In this document: piece by piece, positions 1-9,046 of the stretch
How the letters are laid out: every line of letters starts with the position of its first letter
Numbering within the stretch: position 1 is the first letter of the stretch
NCBI RefSeq assembly: GCF_036245865.1
Contig: NZ_BTTW01000007.1
Coordinates: 310,001-374,000, forward strand
Direction: 5' to 3'
Source of the DNA: Corallococcus caeni
Lineage (GTDB): Bacteria; Myxococcota; Myxococcia; Myxococcales; Myxococcaceae
DNA: 64,000 nt
Position numbers and translations under genes: made by a program
Notes under the pieces: model-generated
Databases searched by the model: none
What the model was told of the DNA's origin: nothing
What the model saw: only the letters and a program-made list of their open reading frames with translations

Positions 1-2856
1 ATGCCCGCCTTCAACGCGGTGGGGGTGTCGTCCGGCGCGCAGGAGGGGCTGACGCTCACCGGGCGCGTGCTGGACGGCAACGGCCGGCCGGTGGCGGACG
101 CGGAGGTGTCGCTCGCGGCGTCGGCGGAGCGGACGCTGGCGGACGTGCGGTGCGACGAGTGCGGCCTGGCGCTGCTGGCCTGCACCGCGCATGAGACGGC
201 GCTGCACACGCGGGCCTTCTTCGAACAGCATCAGGGCTTCCTCACGGCGCGCGCCACGGTGCGCACGGACGCGGAGGGCAAGTTCCGCTTCGAGCACCTG
301 GCGGGCGTGTCCTTCACCGTCTGGGCGCGCTCGGCGGGGCTGGGCGTGGCGCTCCGGGACCGGGCCGCGCCGGGAGAGGCGGTGGAGCTGTACCTGCCGC
401 CCCTGCGGAGCATCACCGGCACGGTGGTGGATGACTCCGGACAGGCGAGGCCCGGGGCGCGCGTGCGCGCGGTGTCGCGCAAGGTGCCGCTGCCCTTCGA
501 GGCCGTGGCGGGCGCGGGCGGGGCCTTCACGCTGTCGGGCCTGGGCGAGGGGCCCTTCTACGTGCTCGCGGACGCGGAGGGCTTCCAGCCCGCGGTGGCG
601 CAGCAGGTGGAGGCGGACTCGCAGCCCCTGCGCCTGAAGCTGACGCCGTCGCGCACGCTGGAGGTGCGCGTGACGCGCGACGGGGCGCCCGCGGCGGCGA
701 CGGTGCGCCTCAGGGGCGACCACCTGACGCGCGAGGAGCACACGGAGGCGCAGGGCGGGCCGGTGCGCTTCAACGGCCTGTACCCGGATGAGGTGGTGGT
801 GACGGCGGAGGCGCCGGGCTTCGGCTCCACGCCCCAGACGCTCACGCTGTCGCAGCGGGTGACGCAGGTGACGCTGGTGCTGGAGGCGGCGGGCCGGCTG
901 CTCGTCACGGTGGTGGACGAGGACGGCCAGCCGGTGCCCAACCCGCAGCTGCTCCTGCGCACGGTGGCGGGCGACCTCATCCGCCGCGACGCGGTGCCCA
1001 CCGGGGCGCTGGCGGAGCTGGGGCCGCTGGCGCCGGGCGAGTACGTGCTGGAGGGGCAGGCGGAGGGCTTCACCGCGGCGCAGCTGCCCGCGCGCGTGGC
1101 GCAGGGCGAGACGCCGCTGGAGCTGGAGCTGGAGCTGGCGAAGGCCACGGTCATCCGCGGGCAGGTCATCGACGAGTACGGCCGGCCCGCGGCGGGCGTG
1201 TCCGTCCTGGTGCAGCCCACCGGCGAGGTGGTGAACGCGGGCGAGGACGGCCGCTTCACGGCGCAGGTGCCCATGCCCGGGCTCTACACGCTGCACGCGC
1301 ACCACTCCGAGTGGGGCGGCGGCAGCGTGCAGGCGACGGCGCCCGCGACGGACGTGACGCTGTCGCTGGAGGCGAAGGCGGGCGCGGACGTGACGGTGTC
1401 CAGCGGCGGCCGGCGGGTGGAGGGCGCGGACGTGGTGATGTGGGCGGATCCGGAGAACATCTTCCGCAGCGACCGGCCCTCCGGGCCGGACGGCGTGGTG
1501 CCCATGCGCGGGTTGCCGCCGGGCACGTACCAGCTGATGGCGTCGCATCCGGAGTACCTGCAGTCCGGGCCCAAGCCGGTGACGGTGCAGGACGGGACGA
1601 AGCAGCAGGTGACGGTGGAGCTGGAGCCCGGCGCGCAGCTCGCGGGCGACGTGGTGGACGAGGACGGCCAGCCGGTGGTGGGCGCGGCGATGAGCGTGTC
1701 GCCGCGCGTGACGGAGCCGACGCAGTCGGACTCCAGCGGCCACTTCGAGTTCCGCGCGCTGCGGCCGGACCGCTCCTACGCGGTGGAGGCGCGCCACGCG
1801 AGCTACGAGGTGATGGAACGCCCGATGGGCAAGCCGGGCGGGCCACCGGTGCGGGTGAAGATGCGCAAGCGCTCCACGTTCCGGGGCCGCGTGGTGGACG
1901 ACTCCGGCCAGCCGGTGCGCCGCTTCCGCGTGGACGAGCACGACGTGAACAGCCCGGATGGACGCTTCGAATTGCCGCTGTCCACGGCGGGCGACCGGCT
2001 CATCGTCGCAGTGGACGCGACGGGGTACGAGCCCCAGGTGGTGGACCGCCCGTCGGCGCCGCCGGACATGGGGGACATCGTGCTGGTGAAGGCGCCGTCG
2101 GTGTCCGGCCGCGTGCGGGACGCGTCCGGTGGCCCGGTGCCGGACGCGGTGGTGACGTGCGACGTGTGCGACGGGTCGGTGCTGTCAGGGCCGGACGGCA
2201 CCTTCTCGCTGGCGAGTCCTCCCTTCGTGCCGCGCTTCACGGTGTCCGCGCGCAAGGGCAAGGTGAGCGGCACGCAGGAGGTGCCGCGCGGGAGCACGGC
2301 GCAGGTGGAGCTGACCCTCAAGCCCGCGACGCACCTGACGGGCCGGGTGTACCTGTCGAACGGCCAGCCCGCGGCGGGCGCGCAGGTGGAGGGGCTCAAC
2401 GCGGACCGCAGCGAGACGGTGTCCCTCATCACCGGCGCGGATGGCCGCTACAGCGCGGACCTGTCGCCGGGCAGCTACCGCTTCGTGGTGGGGCCTCGCG
2501 GCGGCATGGGCGAGCCGGCGGTGGTGGTGCAGGTGGCGGGCGCGGACATGACGTTGGACCTGGGGCCGGTGCCGGGGACGGGTTCGGTGACGGTGCTGCT
2601 CCAGCCGGAGCGGGGCAAGGCGCTGTGGGTGGTGCCGGGGGAGGTGGGCGCGGTGGGCAATCCGCCCACGGAGCTGTTGCGCTCGCGCTACGCGCAGCTC
2701 GTGTACCAGCCCATGACGGAGCGGGTGGTGGTGCAGGGCCTGCGGCCGGGCCGCTACACGCTGGTGTGGGGCTACTTCCACGCGGAGATGCCGGGGACGG
2801 GCCCGGTGGTGCGCGCGGTGGACGTTCCCTCCCAGGGTGAGGTGTCCCTGCGGTAG
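1..2856 (+). CDS. Multi-repeat carboxypeptidase-regulatory-like domain protein (5' end uncertain)
   Basis: The frame is open from the first base of the window, so the ATG at base 1 may be internal and a signal peptide could lie upstream. The visible 951 residues hold about eight degenerate units with the signature G-x-V-x-D-x-x-G-x-P (for example near residues 22, 139, 302, 388, 550, 626, 700 and 779). This is typical of CarboxypepD_reg/transthyretin-like beta-sandwiches that stack in large surface or periplasmic proteins. Two CxxC pairs are visible (CDEC near residue 51, CDVC near 720), which could form disulfides or bind metal. No catalytic domain is visible. The coaBC start follows 40 bp downstream. 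Family assignment is firm at the level of repeat type; the function is unknown, with adhesion or envelope structure the likely role. Confidence 0.75.
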   Translation: MPAFNAVGVSSGAQEGLTLTGRVLDGNGRPVADAEVSLAASAERTLADVRCDECGLALLACTAHETALHTRAFFEQHQGFLTARATVRTDAEGKFRFEHLAGVSFTVWARSAGLGVALRDRAAPGEAVELYLPPLRSITGTVVDDSGQARPGARVRAVSRKVPLPFEAVAGAGGAFTLSGLGEGPFYVLADAEGFQPAVAQQVEADSQPLRLKLTPSRTLEVRVTRDGAPAAATVRLRGDHLTREEHTEAQGGPVRFNGLYPDEVVVTAEAPGFGSTPQTLTLSQRVTQVTLVLEAAGRLLVTVVDEDGQPVPNPQLLLRTVAGDLIRRDAVPTGALAELGPLAPGEYVLEGQAEGFTAAQLPARVAQGETPLELELELAKATVIRGQVIDEYGRPAAGVSVLVQPTGEVVNAGEDGRFTAQVPMPGLYTLHAHHSEWGGGSVQATAPATDVTLSLEAKAGADVTVSSGGRRVEGADVVMWADPENIFRSDRPSGPDGVVPMRGLPPGTYQLMASHPEYLQSGPKPVTVQDGTKQQVTVELEPGAQLAGDVVDEDGQPVVGAAMSVSPRVTEPTQSDSSGHFEFRALRPDRSYAVEARHASYEVMERPMGKPGGPPVRVKMRKRSTFRGRVVDDSGQPVRRFRVDEHDVNSPDGRFELPLSTAGDRLIVAVDATGYEPQVVDRPSAPPDMGDIVLVKAPSVSGRVRDASGGPVPDAVVTCDVCDGSVLSGPDGTFSLASPPFVPRFTVSARKGKVSGTQEVPRGSTAQVELTLKPATHLTGRVYLSNGQPAAGAQVEGLNADRSETVSLITGADGRYSADLSPGSYRFVVGPRGGMGEPAVVVQVAGADMTLDLGPVPGTGSVTVLLQPERGKALWVVPGEVGAVGNPPTELLRSRYAQLVYQPMTERVVVQGLRPGRYTLVWGYFHAEMPGTGPVVRAVDVPSQGEVSLR

Positions 2857-2896
2857 TCGTGTTGCGACCGGACGTGCTGGCGCGTAATGAAGCCGC

Positions 2897-4114
2897 ATGG
2901 ACGCATCGGCATTGAAGGGTCGCCGCATCATCGTCGGCGTGGGTGGCGGCATCGCGGCGTACAAGGCCTGCGAGCTGGTGCGTGAGCTGGGCCGCGCGGG
3001 CGCGGAGGTGCGGGTGGCCATGACGGAGGCCGCGCGCCAGTTCGTCACCCCGCTGACCTTCCAGGCGCTCGTGGGGCACCCGCCGCTCACGGACTACTTC
3101 GACCCGGCGCAGGAGGGGAACTTCGGCCATCTGGACCTGGCCCGCTGGGGCGAGGCCTACGTGGTGGCCCCGGCGACGGCGGACCTCATCGCGAAGATCC
3201 GCGCGGGCTTCGGCGGTGACGCGGTGACGACGTCGCTGCTCGCCTTCAAGGGGCCGGTGGTGCTGGCGCCTGCGATGAACGTGGCCATGTGGGAGAACGC
3301 CCGGACGCAGGAGAACGTGGCGTCGCTGCTGGCGGAGGCGCGCTTCAGCACGGTGGGGCCGGGCGCGGGGATGCTGGCGTGCGGCGACGTGGGCTCGGGC
3401 CGGCTGGCGGACGTGGGCGCCATCGTGTCCGCGGTGGCGGCGAGGCTGGGCGGAGGTCCGCTCACGGGCAAGACGGTGCTGGTCACGGCGGGCCCCACGC
3501 GCGAGTACCTGGACCCGGTGCGGTTCATCTCCAATCCGTCCACGGGGAAGATGGGCCTGGCGCTGGCGCACGAGGCGCGAGCGCTGGGAGCGAAGGTGAC
3601 GGTGGTGCTGGGCCCGGTGGGTGCGGTGGACCGCACGGGCCTGGAGGTGGTGGACGTGGTGAGCGCGGAGGACATGGCGCGCGAGGTGCTGTCGCGCGTG
3701 GAGTCCGCGGACGCGTTCATCGCCACGGCGGCCGTGAGCGACTGGCGGCCGGAGACGCGAGCGCCGCAGAAGGTGAAGAAGGGCGAGGGCCCGGAGAACC
3801 TCAAGCTGGTGCGCACGCCGGACGTGTTGCTGGAGGCGTCGCGCAAGGTGGCGGGGAGGGCGAAGCGTCCGGTGCTGGTGGGCTTCGCGGCGGAGACGGA
3901 GCGGGTGGTGGAGCACGCGCGCGAGAAGCTGGAGCGCAAGGGGCTGGACGCCATCGTCGCCAACGACGTCACCGCCGAGGGCGCGGGGTTCGGCACGGAC
4001 ACGAACCGCGTGACGGTGATTTCGCGCACGGGTCCGGACCGGGTGCTGGAGGGCAGCAAGCGCGCAGTGGCGGGCGAGATCTTGTCCCTGCTGCTCGTGT
4101 CACCGCGCGGCTGA
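2897..4114 (+). CDS. coaBC: Bifunctional phosphopantothenoylcysteine decarboxylase / phosphopantothenate-cysteine ligase
   Basis: This enzyme makes 4'-phosphopantetheine for coenzyme A. CoaB joins cysteine to phosphopantothenate using CTP, and the flavoprotein CoaC decarboxylates the product. The CoaC half occupies about residues 8-180, with the FMN-binding start VGGGIAAYK, the active-site His79 (FGHLDL), the PAMN motif (125-128) and the catalytic Cys162 (ACGD). The CoaB half starts near residue 188 with the [14 protein letters not shown] signature (195-210) and runs to the end. The total of 405 residues is normal for the fused enzyme. It lies 40 bp after the repeat protein and is followed by a convergent SDR gene. 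Nothing in the sequence looks unusual. Confidence 0.97.
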   Translation: MDASALKGRRIIVGVGGGIAAYKACELVRELGRAGAEVRVAMTEAARQFVTPLTFQALVGHPPLTDYFDPAQEGNFGHLDLARWGEAYVVAPATADLIAKIRAGFGGDAVTTSLLAFKGPVVLAPAMNVAMWENARTQENVASLLAEARFSTVGPGAGMLACGDVGSGRLADVGAIVSAVAARLGGGPLTGKTVLVTAGPTREYLDPVRFISNPSTGKMGLALAHEARALGAKVTVVLGPVGAVDRTGLEVVDVVSAEDMAREVLSRVESADAFIATAAVSDWRPETRAPQKVKKGEGPENLKLVRTPDVLLEASRKVAGRAKRPVLVGFAAETERVVEHAREKLERKGLDAIVANDVTAEGAGFGTDTNRVTVISRTGPDRVLEGSKRAVAGEILSLLLVSPRG

Positions 4115-4197
4115 GCGCTTCGGCGTCATCAGCCGCCACACCCGGACGAATGCGGACCCGGGTGCGCGTTACTTCCGCTCGCTCGTCGTCGACGCGC

Positions 4198-5256
4198 TCA
4201 GGGAATGATCTTGCGGCGGCGGTAGTCCGCGAAGACCTCGCGGAAACTCGCTTCCGTCTCGATGTGCCCCTGGAACCCGTGCCGGCGCGCCTTGGACGGA
4301 TCCGCGAGGAAGTCGAAGTTCGTGGAGAACACCGCGTGGGCATGACGCCAGGGATTGATGTCCTGGTACGGAGTGGGAGCGAGCCCGTGTTTCGCGACCA
4401 TCGCGTCCCAGAGCGGCGCCTTGTCCGCCATCACGTCGACCAGTGACATGGGCAGGGGAGGGGCGACCTCCAGATCGAACATGCGAGCGATCCTCGGCCA
4501 CAGGTCGCTCCAGCGGAACTGGTCGCCGTTGTTGATATTGAAGGCCTGGTTGGCGGCCTTCGGGCTCGTCGCCGCCCACAGCATGGCGTGCGCCAGGAGC
4601 CTTGCGTCCGTGACGTCCATGAGGATGTCGTAAGCGGACGGCGGTCCGGGGAAGCGCAGCGGGATGCCCAGCTCCTTCGACATGGACGCGTACACCGAGA
4701 TGGCGAGCCCCAGGTTCATCGGCGTGCCCATCGCGTAGCCGACCACGATGGAGGGGCGGAGCGCGGACCACGTCCACGCCTTGCCCTGCTGGCGCCGCTC
4801 CAGGAAGTCCTGCTGCTCCACGTTGAACTCGGGAGGCATGTGCGGCGCGTCCGTCTCCCGGGCGGGCGTCTTGAACGGGCCCAGGTGCGCGCCGTAGACC
4901 TTGTAGCCCTGCATCAGGTTGATGTGCTGGAGGTTCCTGGCGACAGGTTCCACCGCATCCACCACGTTGACGAGCATGGCCACGTTGGGCGCCACCAGCT
5001 CCGCGGCAGTCGGCCGGTCCTGGAAGGCGGCGTAGAAGATGTGCGTCACCTGCGTCAGTTCGCCCAGCTTCTTGCGGCTGTCGTTCGCGTCGAGCAGGTC
5101 CACCGGGATGTAGCGAACGCCCTCCCGGGACGCGCCTCCGCGACGCGACAGCCCGATGATCTCCCAACCTCCGAGCGCCTCCAGGTGCTCGATGAGGTTG
5201 AGGCCGGCGATTCCTTGGGCCCCGACAACCAGGGCCACGTTCTTGGGGGAAGACAT
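4198..5256 (-). CDS. SDR-family NAD(P)-dependent oxidoreductase, PRISE-like (progesterone 5-beta-reductase/iridoid synthase-like)
   Basis: A 352-residue extended short-chain dehydrogenase. The Rossmann motif GAQGIAG lies at residues 12-18, followed by the Arg-Arg pair at 38-39 expected for NADPH. The block GYKVYG (117-122) and the surrounding spacing resemble the PRISE enzymes, which reduce enone C=C bonds, rather than classical YxxxK SDRs. I chose the ATG at 5256 because GGAG lies eight bases upstream; the ATG at 5268 has no ribosome-binding site and overlaps that GGAG. A LysR-type regulator is divergently transcribed 115 bp away, so it probably controls this gene. The substrate cannot be read from sequence. 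Confidence 0.8.
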   Translation of the reverse strand: MSSPKNVALVVGAQGIAGLNLIEHLEALGGWEIIGLSRRGGASREGVRYIPVDLLDANDSRKKLGELTQVTHIFYAAFQDRPTAAELVAPNVAMLVNVVDAVEPVARNLQHINLMQGYKVYGAHLGPFKTPARETDAPHMPPEFNVEQQDFLERRQQGKAWTWSALRPSIVVGYAMGTPMNLGLAISVYASMSKELGIPLRFPGPPSAYDILMDVTDARLLAHAMLWAATSPKAANQAFNINNGDQFRWSDLWPRIARMFDLEVAPPLPMSLVDVMADKAPLWDAMVAKHGLAPTPYQDINPWRHAHAVFSTNFDFLADPSKARRHGFQGHIETEASFREVFADYRRRKIIP

Positions 5257-5371
5257 GGGGTTCTCCATGCGGCCCGACGTGGATCCGTTCCGGGGCCGCA
5301 CGGGTCTAGTATTCGTGGGCCTTGTCCCCGGGTAGAGCGGTCCCAGGCACAAGGCTTGTGAGTTCAATTCA
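5257..5371. promoter_or_regulatory. Divergent intergenic region between SDR gene and lysR-type gene
   Basis: These 115 bp separate two divergently transcribed genes, the usual arrangement for a LysR regulator and its target. Both promoters and the LysR operator are expected here. I could not identify a convincing T-N11-A palindrome or -35/-10 pair by eye. Confidence 0.45.
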
Positions 5372-6289
5372 ATGGCGCGTCTGGAAATCAATCGCTCCGG
5401 GGAGATGGAGGTCTTCGTCCGGGTCGTGGAGCAGGAGGGCTTCTCCGCGGCGGCGCGCACGTTGCGGATGACGCCGTCGGCGGTCAGCAAGCTCGTCGCG
5501 CGGTTGGAAGCCCGCCTGGGAGCGCGGCTGGTGCACCGCAACACCCGTGGCTTCCAGCTCACCTCCGAGGGCTGCGTCTTCTACGAGCGCAGCGTGCAGG
5601 TGCTCGCGGAGCTGGAGGCCGCCGAGCGGGGAGTCACGTCGCATGACGCCCCCTCGGGCCGGGTGCGCGTGAACACCAACGTGCCGTATGGGACGCACGT
5701 CCTTCTGCCGCACGTGCCCGCGTTCCAGGCCCGCTACCCGGGTATCCGGCTGGACATCGGGCTCACGGATCAGGTGGTGGACCTGCTGGAGGACCGCGCG
5801 GACGTGGCCATCCGTGCGGGCCCGCTCAAGTCGTCCAATCTCATCGCGCGGAAGCTGGGAGAGACCCGCTTCCACGTCGTCGGCTCACCGGCGTACCTGA
5901 AGCTCGAGGGAACGCCCAGGACGGTCGCGAACCTGGAGAAGCACAACCGCCTGGGCTTCAGCTACACGCGCTTCGCGCAGCACTGGTCCTTCGTGGAGCG
6001 CGGTGCCCCGCTCTCCATCCCGTGCGTCGGTAACGTGCAGGTCAGTGACGGAGAGGCGGTGCGGCATCTGGCCCTCGCGGGAGCAGGACTCGCTCGGCTC
6101 CCCGTGTTCATGGTCCGCGAGGACCTTCGGGCAGGACGGCTGGTCGTGGTGATGGAGGACCGCAACCCCGGGGACACCGAAGCCTTCCATGCGGTGTTCC
6201 TCGATCCCGCGAGGCAGCTCCCGGCACGCATCCGCGCGTTCCTCGACTACTTCGGCGAAGTGGGGCTGGGTGAGCAGACTCCACCTTGA
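5372..6289 (+). CDS. LysR-family transcriptional regulator
   Basis: A 305-residue protein with the N-terminal winged HTH of the LysR family at about residues 8-67 (FSAAARTLRMTPSAVSKLV is the recognition region) and a C-terminal periplasmic-binding-protein-like effector domain from about residue 92. The spacing and ending are typical of the large subgroup of LysR regulators that control divergently transcribed SDR or quinone reductases. Its neighbour 115 bp upstream on the other strand is such a reductase, so a role in inducing that gene is the natural inference. The effector is unknown. Confidence 0.93.
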   Translation: MARLEINRSGEMEVFVRVVEQEGFSAAARTLRMTPSAVSKLVARLEARLGARLVHRNTRGFQLTSEGCVFYERSVQVLAELEAAERGVTSHDAPSGRVRVNTNVPYGTHVLLPHVPAFQARYPGIRLDIGLTDQVVDLLEDRADVAIRAGPLKSSNLIARKLGETRFHVVGSPAYLKLEGTPRTVANLEKHNRLGFSYTRFAQHWSFVERGAPLSIPCVGNVQVSDGEAVRHLALAGAGLARLPVFMVREDLRAGRLVVVMEDRNPGDTEAFHAVFLDPARQLPARIRAFLDYFGEVGLGEQTPP

Positions 6290-6328
6290 TGCGAGCGAAT
6301 TTCGATAGGTGCCAATCAGCCCCTGCCC

Positions 6329-6802
6329 TCAACCATCGAGCCAGTAGTAGTCGTCCCCGCTGGCCAGCGCCTTCTCCAGAAACTCGCTAAAGGACGATGC
6401 GATGATGCGGCTGTGGACCGGGTCCGGGAACGTCCCGTGGTACCCATCTCGTAGCGGATAGCATCCGTCCTTCTTCTGCGACACGTCGACCAGAACGAAG
6501 TCCGTGTCCTGGAGGTCCACGAGCGTGTACCAGGTCGCGGGACCATTCGCGTCCTCGTCCCGCCCCTGGATGGCCACGCGTCCGCGGCGAACCTGGGCGA
6601 GTGGGAGGATCCAGAAGTTGGTGTCCGGCCAGGGCATGAAGAGGGCTGCGCCATCGCAGTGCAGGTAGAAGGCGCGGAGATCCTCGTCGAGCCTCCATCC
6701 CACGCGAGCCTCGAAGGCCGCGAGAGCCTCGGCAGTGGCGGGAGGATTCGGGAAATGGCGCTGGTCGACTTCCGCGAGCAGGCGCTGCATGGGCGTGGAC
6801 AT
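6329..6802 (-). CDS. SMI1/KNR4 (SUKH) family protein, probable immunity protein
   Basis: A 157-residue protein with the SUKH fold pattern: an N-terminal helix with PPAT..ALAAFEARVGWRLDEDLRAF, an acidic D-G-A turn, then alternating beta strands with conserved aromatic residues (WYTLVDL, YHGTFPDP) and a C-terminal helix (SSFSEFLEKAL). SUKH proteins are common immunity proteins for polymorphic nuclease toxins. I prefer the ATG at 6802: GAGG lies nine bases upstream and contains the stop of the preceding gene. The earlier TTG at 6817 would overlap that stop. The gene directly follows a lipoprotein with an HNH nuclease motif, so it is most likely the cognate immunity gene. Confidence 0.82.
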   Translation of the reverse strand: MSTPMQRLLAEVDQRHFPNPPATAEALAAFEARVGWRLDEDLRAFYLHCDGAALFMPWPDTNFWILPLAQVRRGRVAIQGRDEDANGPATWYTLVDLQDTDFVLVDVSQKKDGCYPLRDGYHGTFPDPVHSRIIASSFSEFLEKALASGDDYYWLDG

Positions 6803-6813
6803 GGGCACCAACC

Positions 6814-7455
6814 TCAATCCGCGTACGGGCGCTCAGGACCCGGCGTGAGCCACTTCCCGCCGGGAGCGTAGCAGGCCGGGTACTCGGTGTTGATGGTGGT
6901 GTGCACGTCATCGGGGACGGGCAGGACATTGCCGGGCGCCGTCGGGTCCCCTCCATGGAGGAAATCCCGCAGGTGGTGGCCGGGCCACGCACGTCCCGCC
7001 GTGTTCGGCCAGGTGCCAAGCTCCTTCGCCCACTCCTCACGGAAGCGGATGCGTGAGCGCGACCACACTTTCCGAAGACTCTCCGGGTCGGCAACCGTCG
7101 GGTAGTCGCAGCAACAATGCGTGATGGCCATCCGCCCACCGGCCTCCGCGGGCATGAGCAGGAAGCGCCCTTGCCAGTCCCCCTTGATGTCGGCCAGCCC
7201 CATGCAGCCCATGAGTTGGTAGCCCTGTGCCGCGCACTTCGACTCGCAGCGGGACAGGAACGCGGCGCTGCACTGCCATGGCCCGTAGTAGATGGTTGTC
7301 CGGAGTTGGCCGCCCTCTGGCGTGGCGAAGATCGGGCTGACCCACTTCGCGCGCGCAGGACTGCCGCCACCGCCGACGGTGGCCGAGCCGCATCCGAATA
7401 ACGTAGTGACGACGACCGCAAGAGCAGCACGCCTGATTGTCTGGGGCGCTTTCAC
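6814..7455 (-). CDS. Lipoprotein with C-terminal HNH-type nuclease motif, candidate SitA-like toxin
   Basis: A 213-residue exported lipoprotein. Its signal peptide ends in the lipobox LFGC, with Cys22 as the lipidated residue. The middle part (residues 60-117) is cysteine-rich (Cys62, 70, 74, 84, 114-116). The C-terminal part contains Gly159-His160-His161, Asn176 and His185, which gives HH-x14-N-x8-H, the spacing of His-Me finger HNH nucleases such as the colicin E9 DNase. A SMI1/KNR4-type immunity candidate follows with a 12 bp gap. Myxobacterial SitA toxins are lipoproteins with variable C-terminal domains paired with SitI immunity proteins and delivered by outer-membrane exchange; this fits that pattern, but assignment is inference. 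The start is GTG at 7455 with no strong ribosome-binding site. Confidence 0.68.
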   Translation of the reverse strand: MKAPQTIRRAALAVVVTTLFGCGSATVGGGGSPARAKWVSPIFATPEGGQLRTTIYYGPWQCSAAFLSRCESKCAAQGYQLMGCMGLADIKGDWQGRFLLMPAEAGGRMAITHCCCDYPTVADPESLRKVWSRSRIRFREEWAKELGTWPNTAGRAWPGHHLRDFLHGGDPTAPGNVLPVPDDVHTTINTEYPACYAPGGKWLTPGPERPYAD

Positions 7456-7502
7456 GGTATGCGGTGATAGCGCGGCCTACGCATGTCCGCCAACAGCTCG
7501 GG

Positions 7503-8408
7503 CTAACGCAAGCCCACGGCCGCGACCTGTCCCGGCGCACCTTCCACGCCGTGCAGGAACGTGTGCTGCTCCACGTGCACGGCCTCATGGAAGTCAGGCT
7601 CTCCGGTGCCGTCATTCCAGTCCACGCGGTCCATGCGGATGACGCGCGAGGAGTACGGCAACAGCGTCGCCGGATCCGTCACCAACTCCAGCTCCACGTG
7701 CGCGTACCGTCCCTGCGTCTCATCCGTCTGTCCCACGGGCTCCCGAACGATCTTCAGCCTCGCGCACCGGGGCTCTGGAACCGCGTCGGAGCAGGCCACT
7801 CCGACGTCCAGCCGGACGCGCTCCTCGGCGGGGACCTCCTCGGTCTTCTTGCGGCCCGTGCCTACGGACATCGTCGTCGCCACGACCTCCGTCCGCCCTG
7901 GCTTGAAGCGCGCCCCGTGCCAGCTGCCCACCCACTCGTTCCACCGGTTGCGGGCCTCCCGCTCCAGGCCGTTCGTGAGCGCCTTCGCCATCTGCGCCTT
8001 CTTCCGCGGGCTGACCGGCAGCGCGTCCAGCAGGTCCTGGCCGGGGCCGTCCTCCAGCGGATCAATCCCCTGGAAGTCCCCCTGCGCGTCGATGATGGAC
8101 GTGGCCAGCGGCTCCACGAAGGCAGGGAAGGGGGCTTCGATGATCTCCACGTCCTGGATGATCAACCGCCGACGCCCCTCCTCATCCACCGGCCCGAGCC
8201 GCATCGCGTACCGGCGCTGCGCCGTCATCCGGCCGCTCCAGTCCGTCCGCACGTCCACCGTGTGCATCACCCGGATGGTCGCCTGCTCCGGCCAGCCATA
8301 GCGCAGCGTCACCAGGTCCTTCCCCTGCGCGCCTCCGACCGTGGCGCAACCGAAGACCCCGGAAGACAGCGCTGCGATGACGAGCCACGGGCGCGGGAAG
8401 AAAGTCAT
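7503..8408 (-). CDS. Uncharacterised lipoprotein upstream of the toxin-like lipoprotein
   Basis: A 301-residue protein starting MTFFPRPWL with a lipoprotein signal peptide ending in VFGC (Cys21). The mature part is rich in beta strand with two widely spaced cysteines (in VACSD and PRCAR) and no motif I recognise. It resembles the many myxobacterial lipoproteins of unknown function. The upstream open frame continues to 8480, but those extra residues would precede the signal peptide, so the ATG at 8408 is preferred. The gap to the HNH lipoprotein is 47 bp on the same strand, so the three genes could form one transcript. In myxobacterial sit loci an accessory sitB gene may accompany sitA; this gene occupies that position, but I cannot show homology. 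Confidence 0.7.
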   Translation of the reverse strand: MTFFPRPWLVIAALSSGVFGCATVGGAQGKDLVTLRYGWPEQATIRVMHTVDVRTDWSGRMTAQRRYAMRLGPVDEEGRRRLIIQDVEIIEAPFPAFVEPLATSIIDAQGDFQGIDPLEDGPGQDLLDALPVSPRKKAQMAKALTNGLEREARNRWNEWVGSWHGARFKPGRTEVVATTMSVGTGRKKTEEVPAEERVRLDVGVACSDAVPEPRCARLKIVREPVGQTDETQGRYAHVELELVTDPATLLPYSSRVIRMDRVDWNDGTGEPDFHEAVHVEQHTFLHGVEGAPGQVAAVGLR

Positions 8409-8492
8409 GTCCCGCCACGATAACAATGCCCGGCGGGCCGCGCGGCACGGCGTGAAGCCCGGGCCGCGCGAACCGGACACTCGGCGACGCGC

Positions 8493-8900
8493 TCAGGCCA
8501 GCGCCGCCTGTGTGCCGCGCCGCAGGCCCGCGTACTCCAGCGCCGCGAACACCGCGACCGCCAGCGCCTGCGCCGTGACGAACGCCACCCCCAGCCCCGT
8601 GGGCGCCGTCGGGCCGTGCGTCATCAGGAGCACGCTGTCCACCACCCACAGCGCGTTCACCGCGACCACGAACCACACCGGCCACGAGGGCAGGGTCTCC
8701 CTCGCCGCCAGGTAGCCGAGCAGCAGCGCGAAGGGGATGAGCCCCAGCCCCGCCGCGCGCAAGAGTCCCGGCTCCAGGCCCAGCAGCGGCCCCAGGGGCC
8801 CGGCGGCCACCGCCATCAACAGGCCCATGGCTCCACTGGCGACACCGTCCAGCAGCAGCGCGCGGCGCAACAGGCTTCCCGACACGTTCTTGACGCTCAT
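8493..8900 (-). CDS. Small four-helix integral membrane protein of unknown function
   Basis: A 135-residue protein with four evenly spaced hydrophobic segments (about residues 17-40, 45-66, 72-94 and 103-125) and a positively charged N-terminus (SLLRR) suggesting both ends in the cytoplasm. There are no catalytic motifs. It is separated by 146 bp from a divergently transcribed XRE regulator, which may control it. The C-terminus ends in RRGTQAALA. I do not recognise a specific family. Confidence 0.75.
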   Translation of the reverse strand: MSVKNVSGSLLRRALLLDGVASGAMGLLMAVAAGPLGPLLGLEPGLLRAAGLGLIPFALLLGYLAARETLPSWPVWFVVAVNALWVVDSVLLMTHGPTAPTGLGVAFVTAQALAVAVFAALEYAGLRRGTQAALA

Positions 8901-9046
8901 GGCACACGTTTCCTTGCGAAGGGGTGGAAGCGGCGGCGGCCGTGAGGCCGTCCGTCGTTGATGGACAAGATGCGAGCCGGCCCGCGCGGTGTCGATTACC
9001 TCCGAGGGAATGGAAGCGCTGACGTGGGCCCCCTATCTTCCCGGCC

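Noticed and set aside
6803-6817. TTG start at 6817 for the SMI1/KNR4 gene
   Set aside because: It would overlap the stop of the lipoprotein gene and has no better ribosome-binding site than the ATG at 6802, which has GAGG nine bases upstream.
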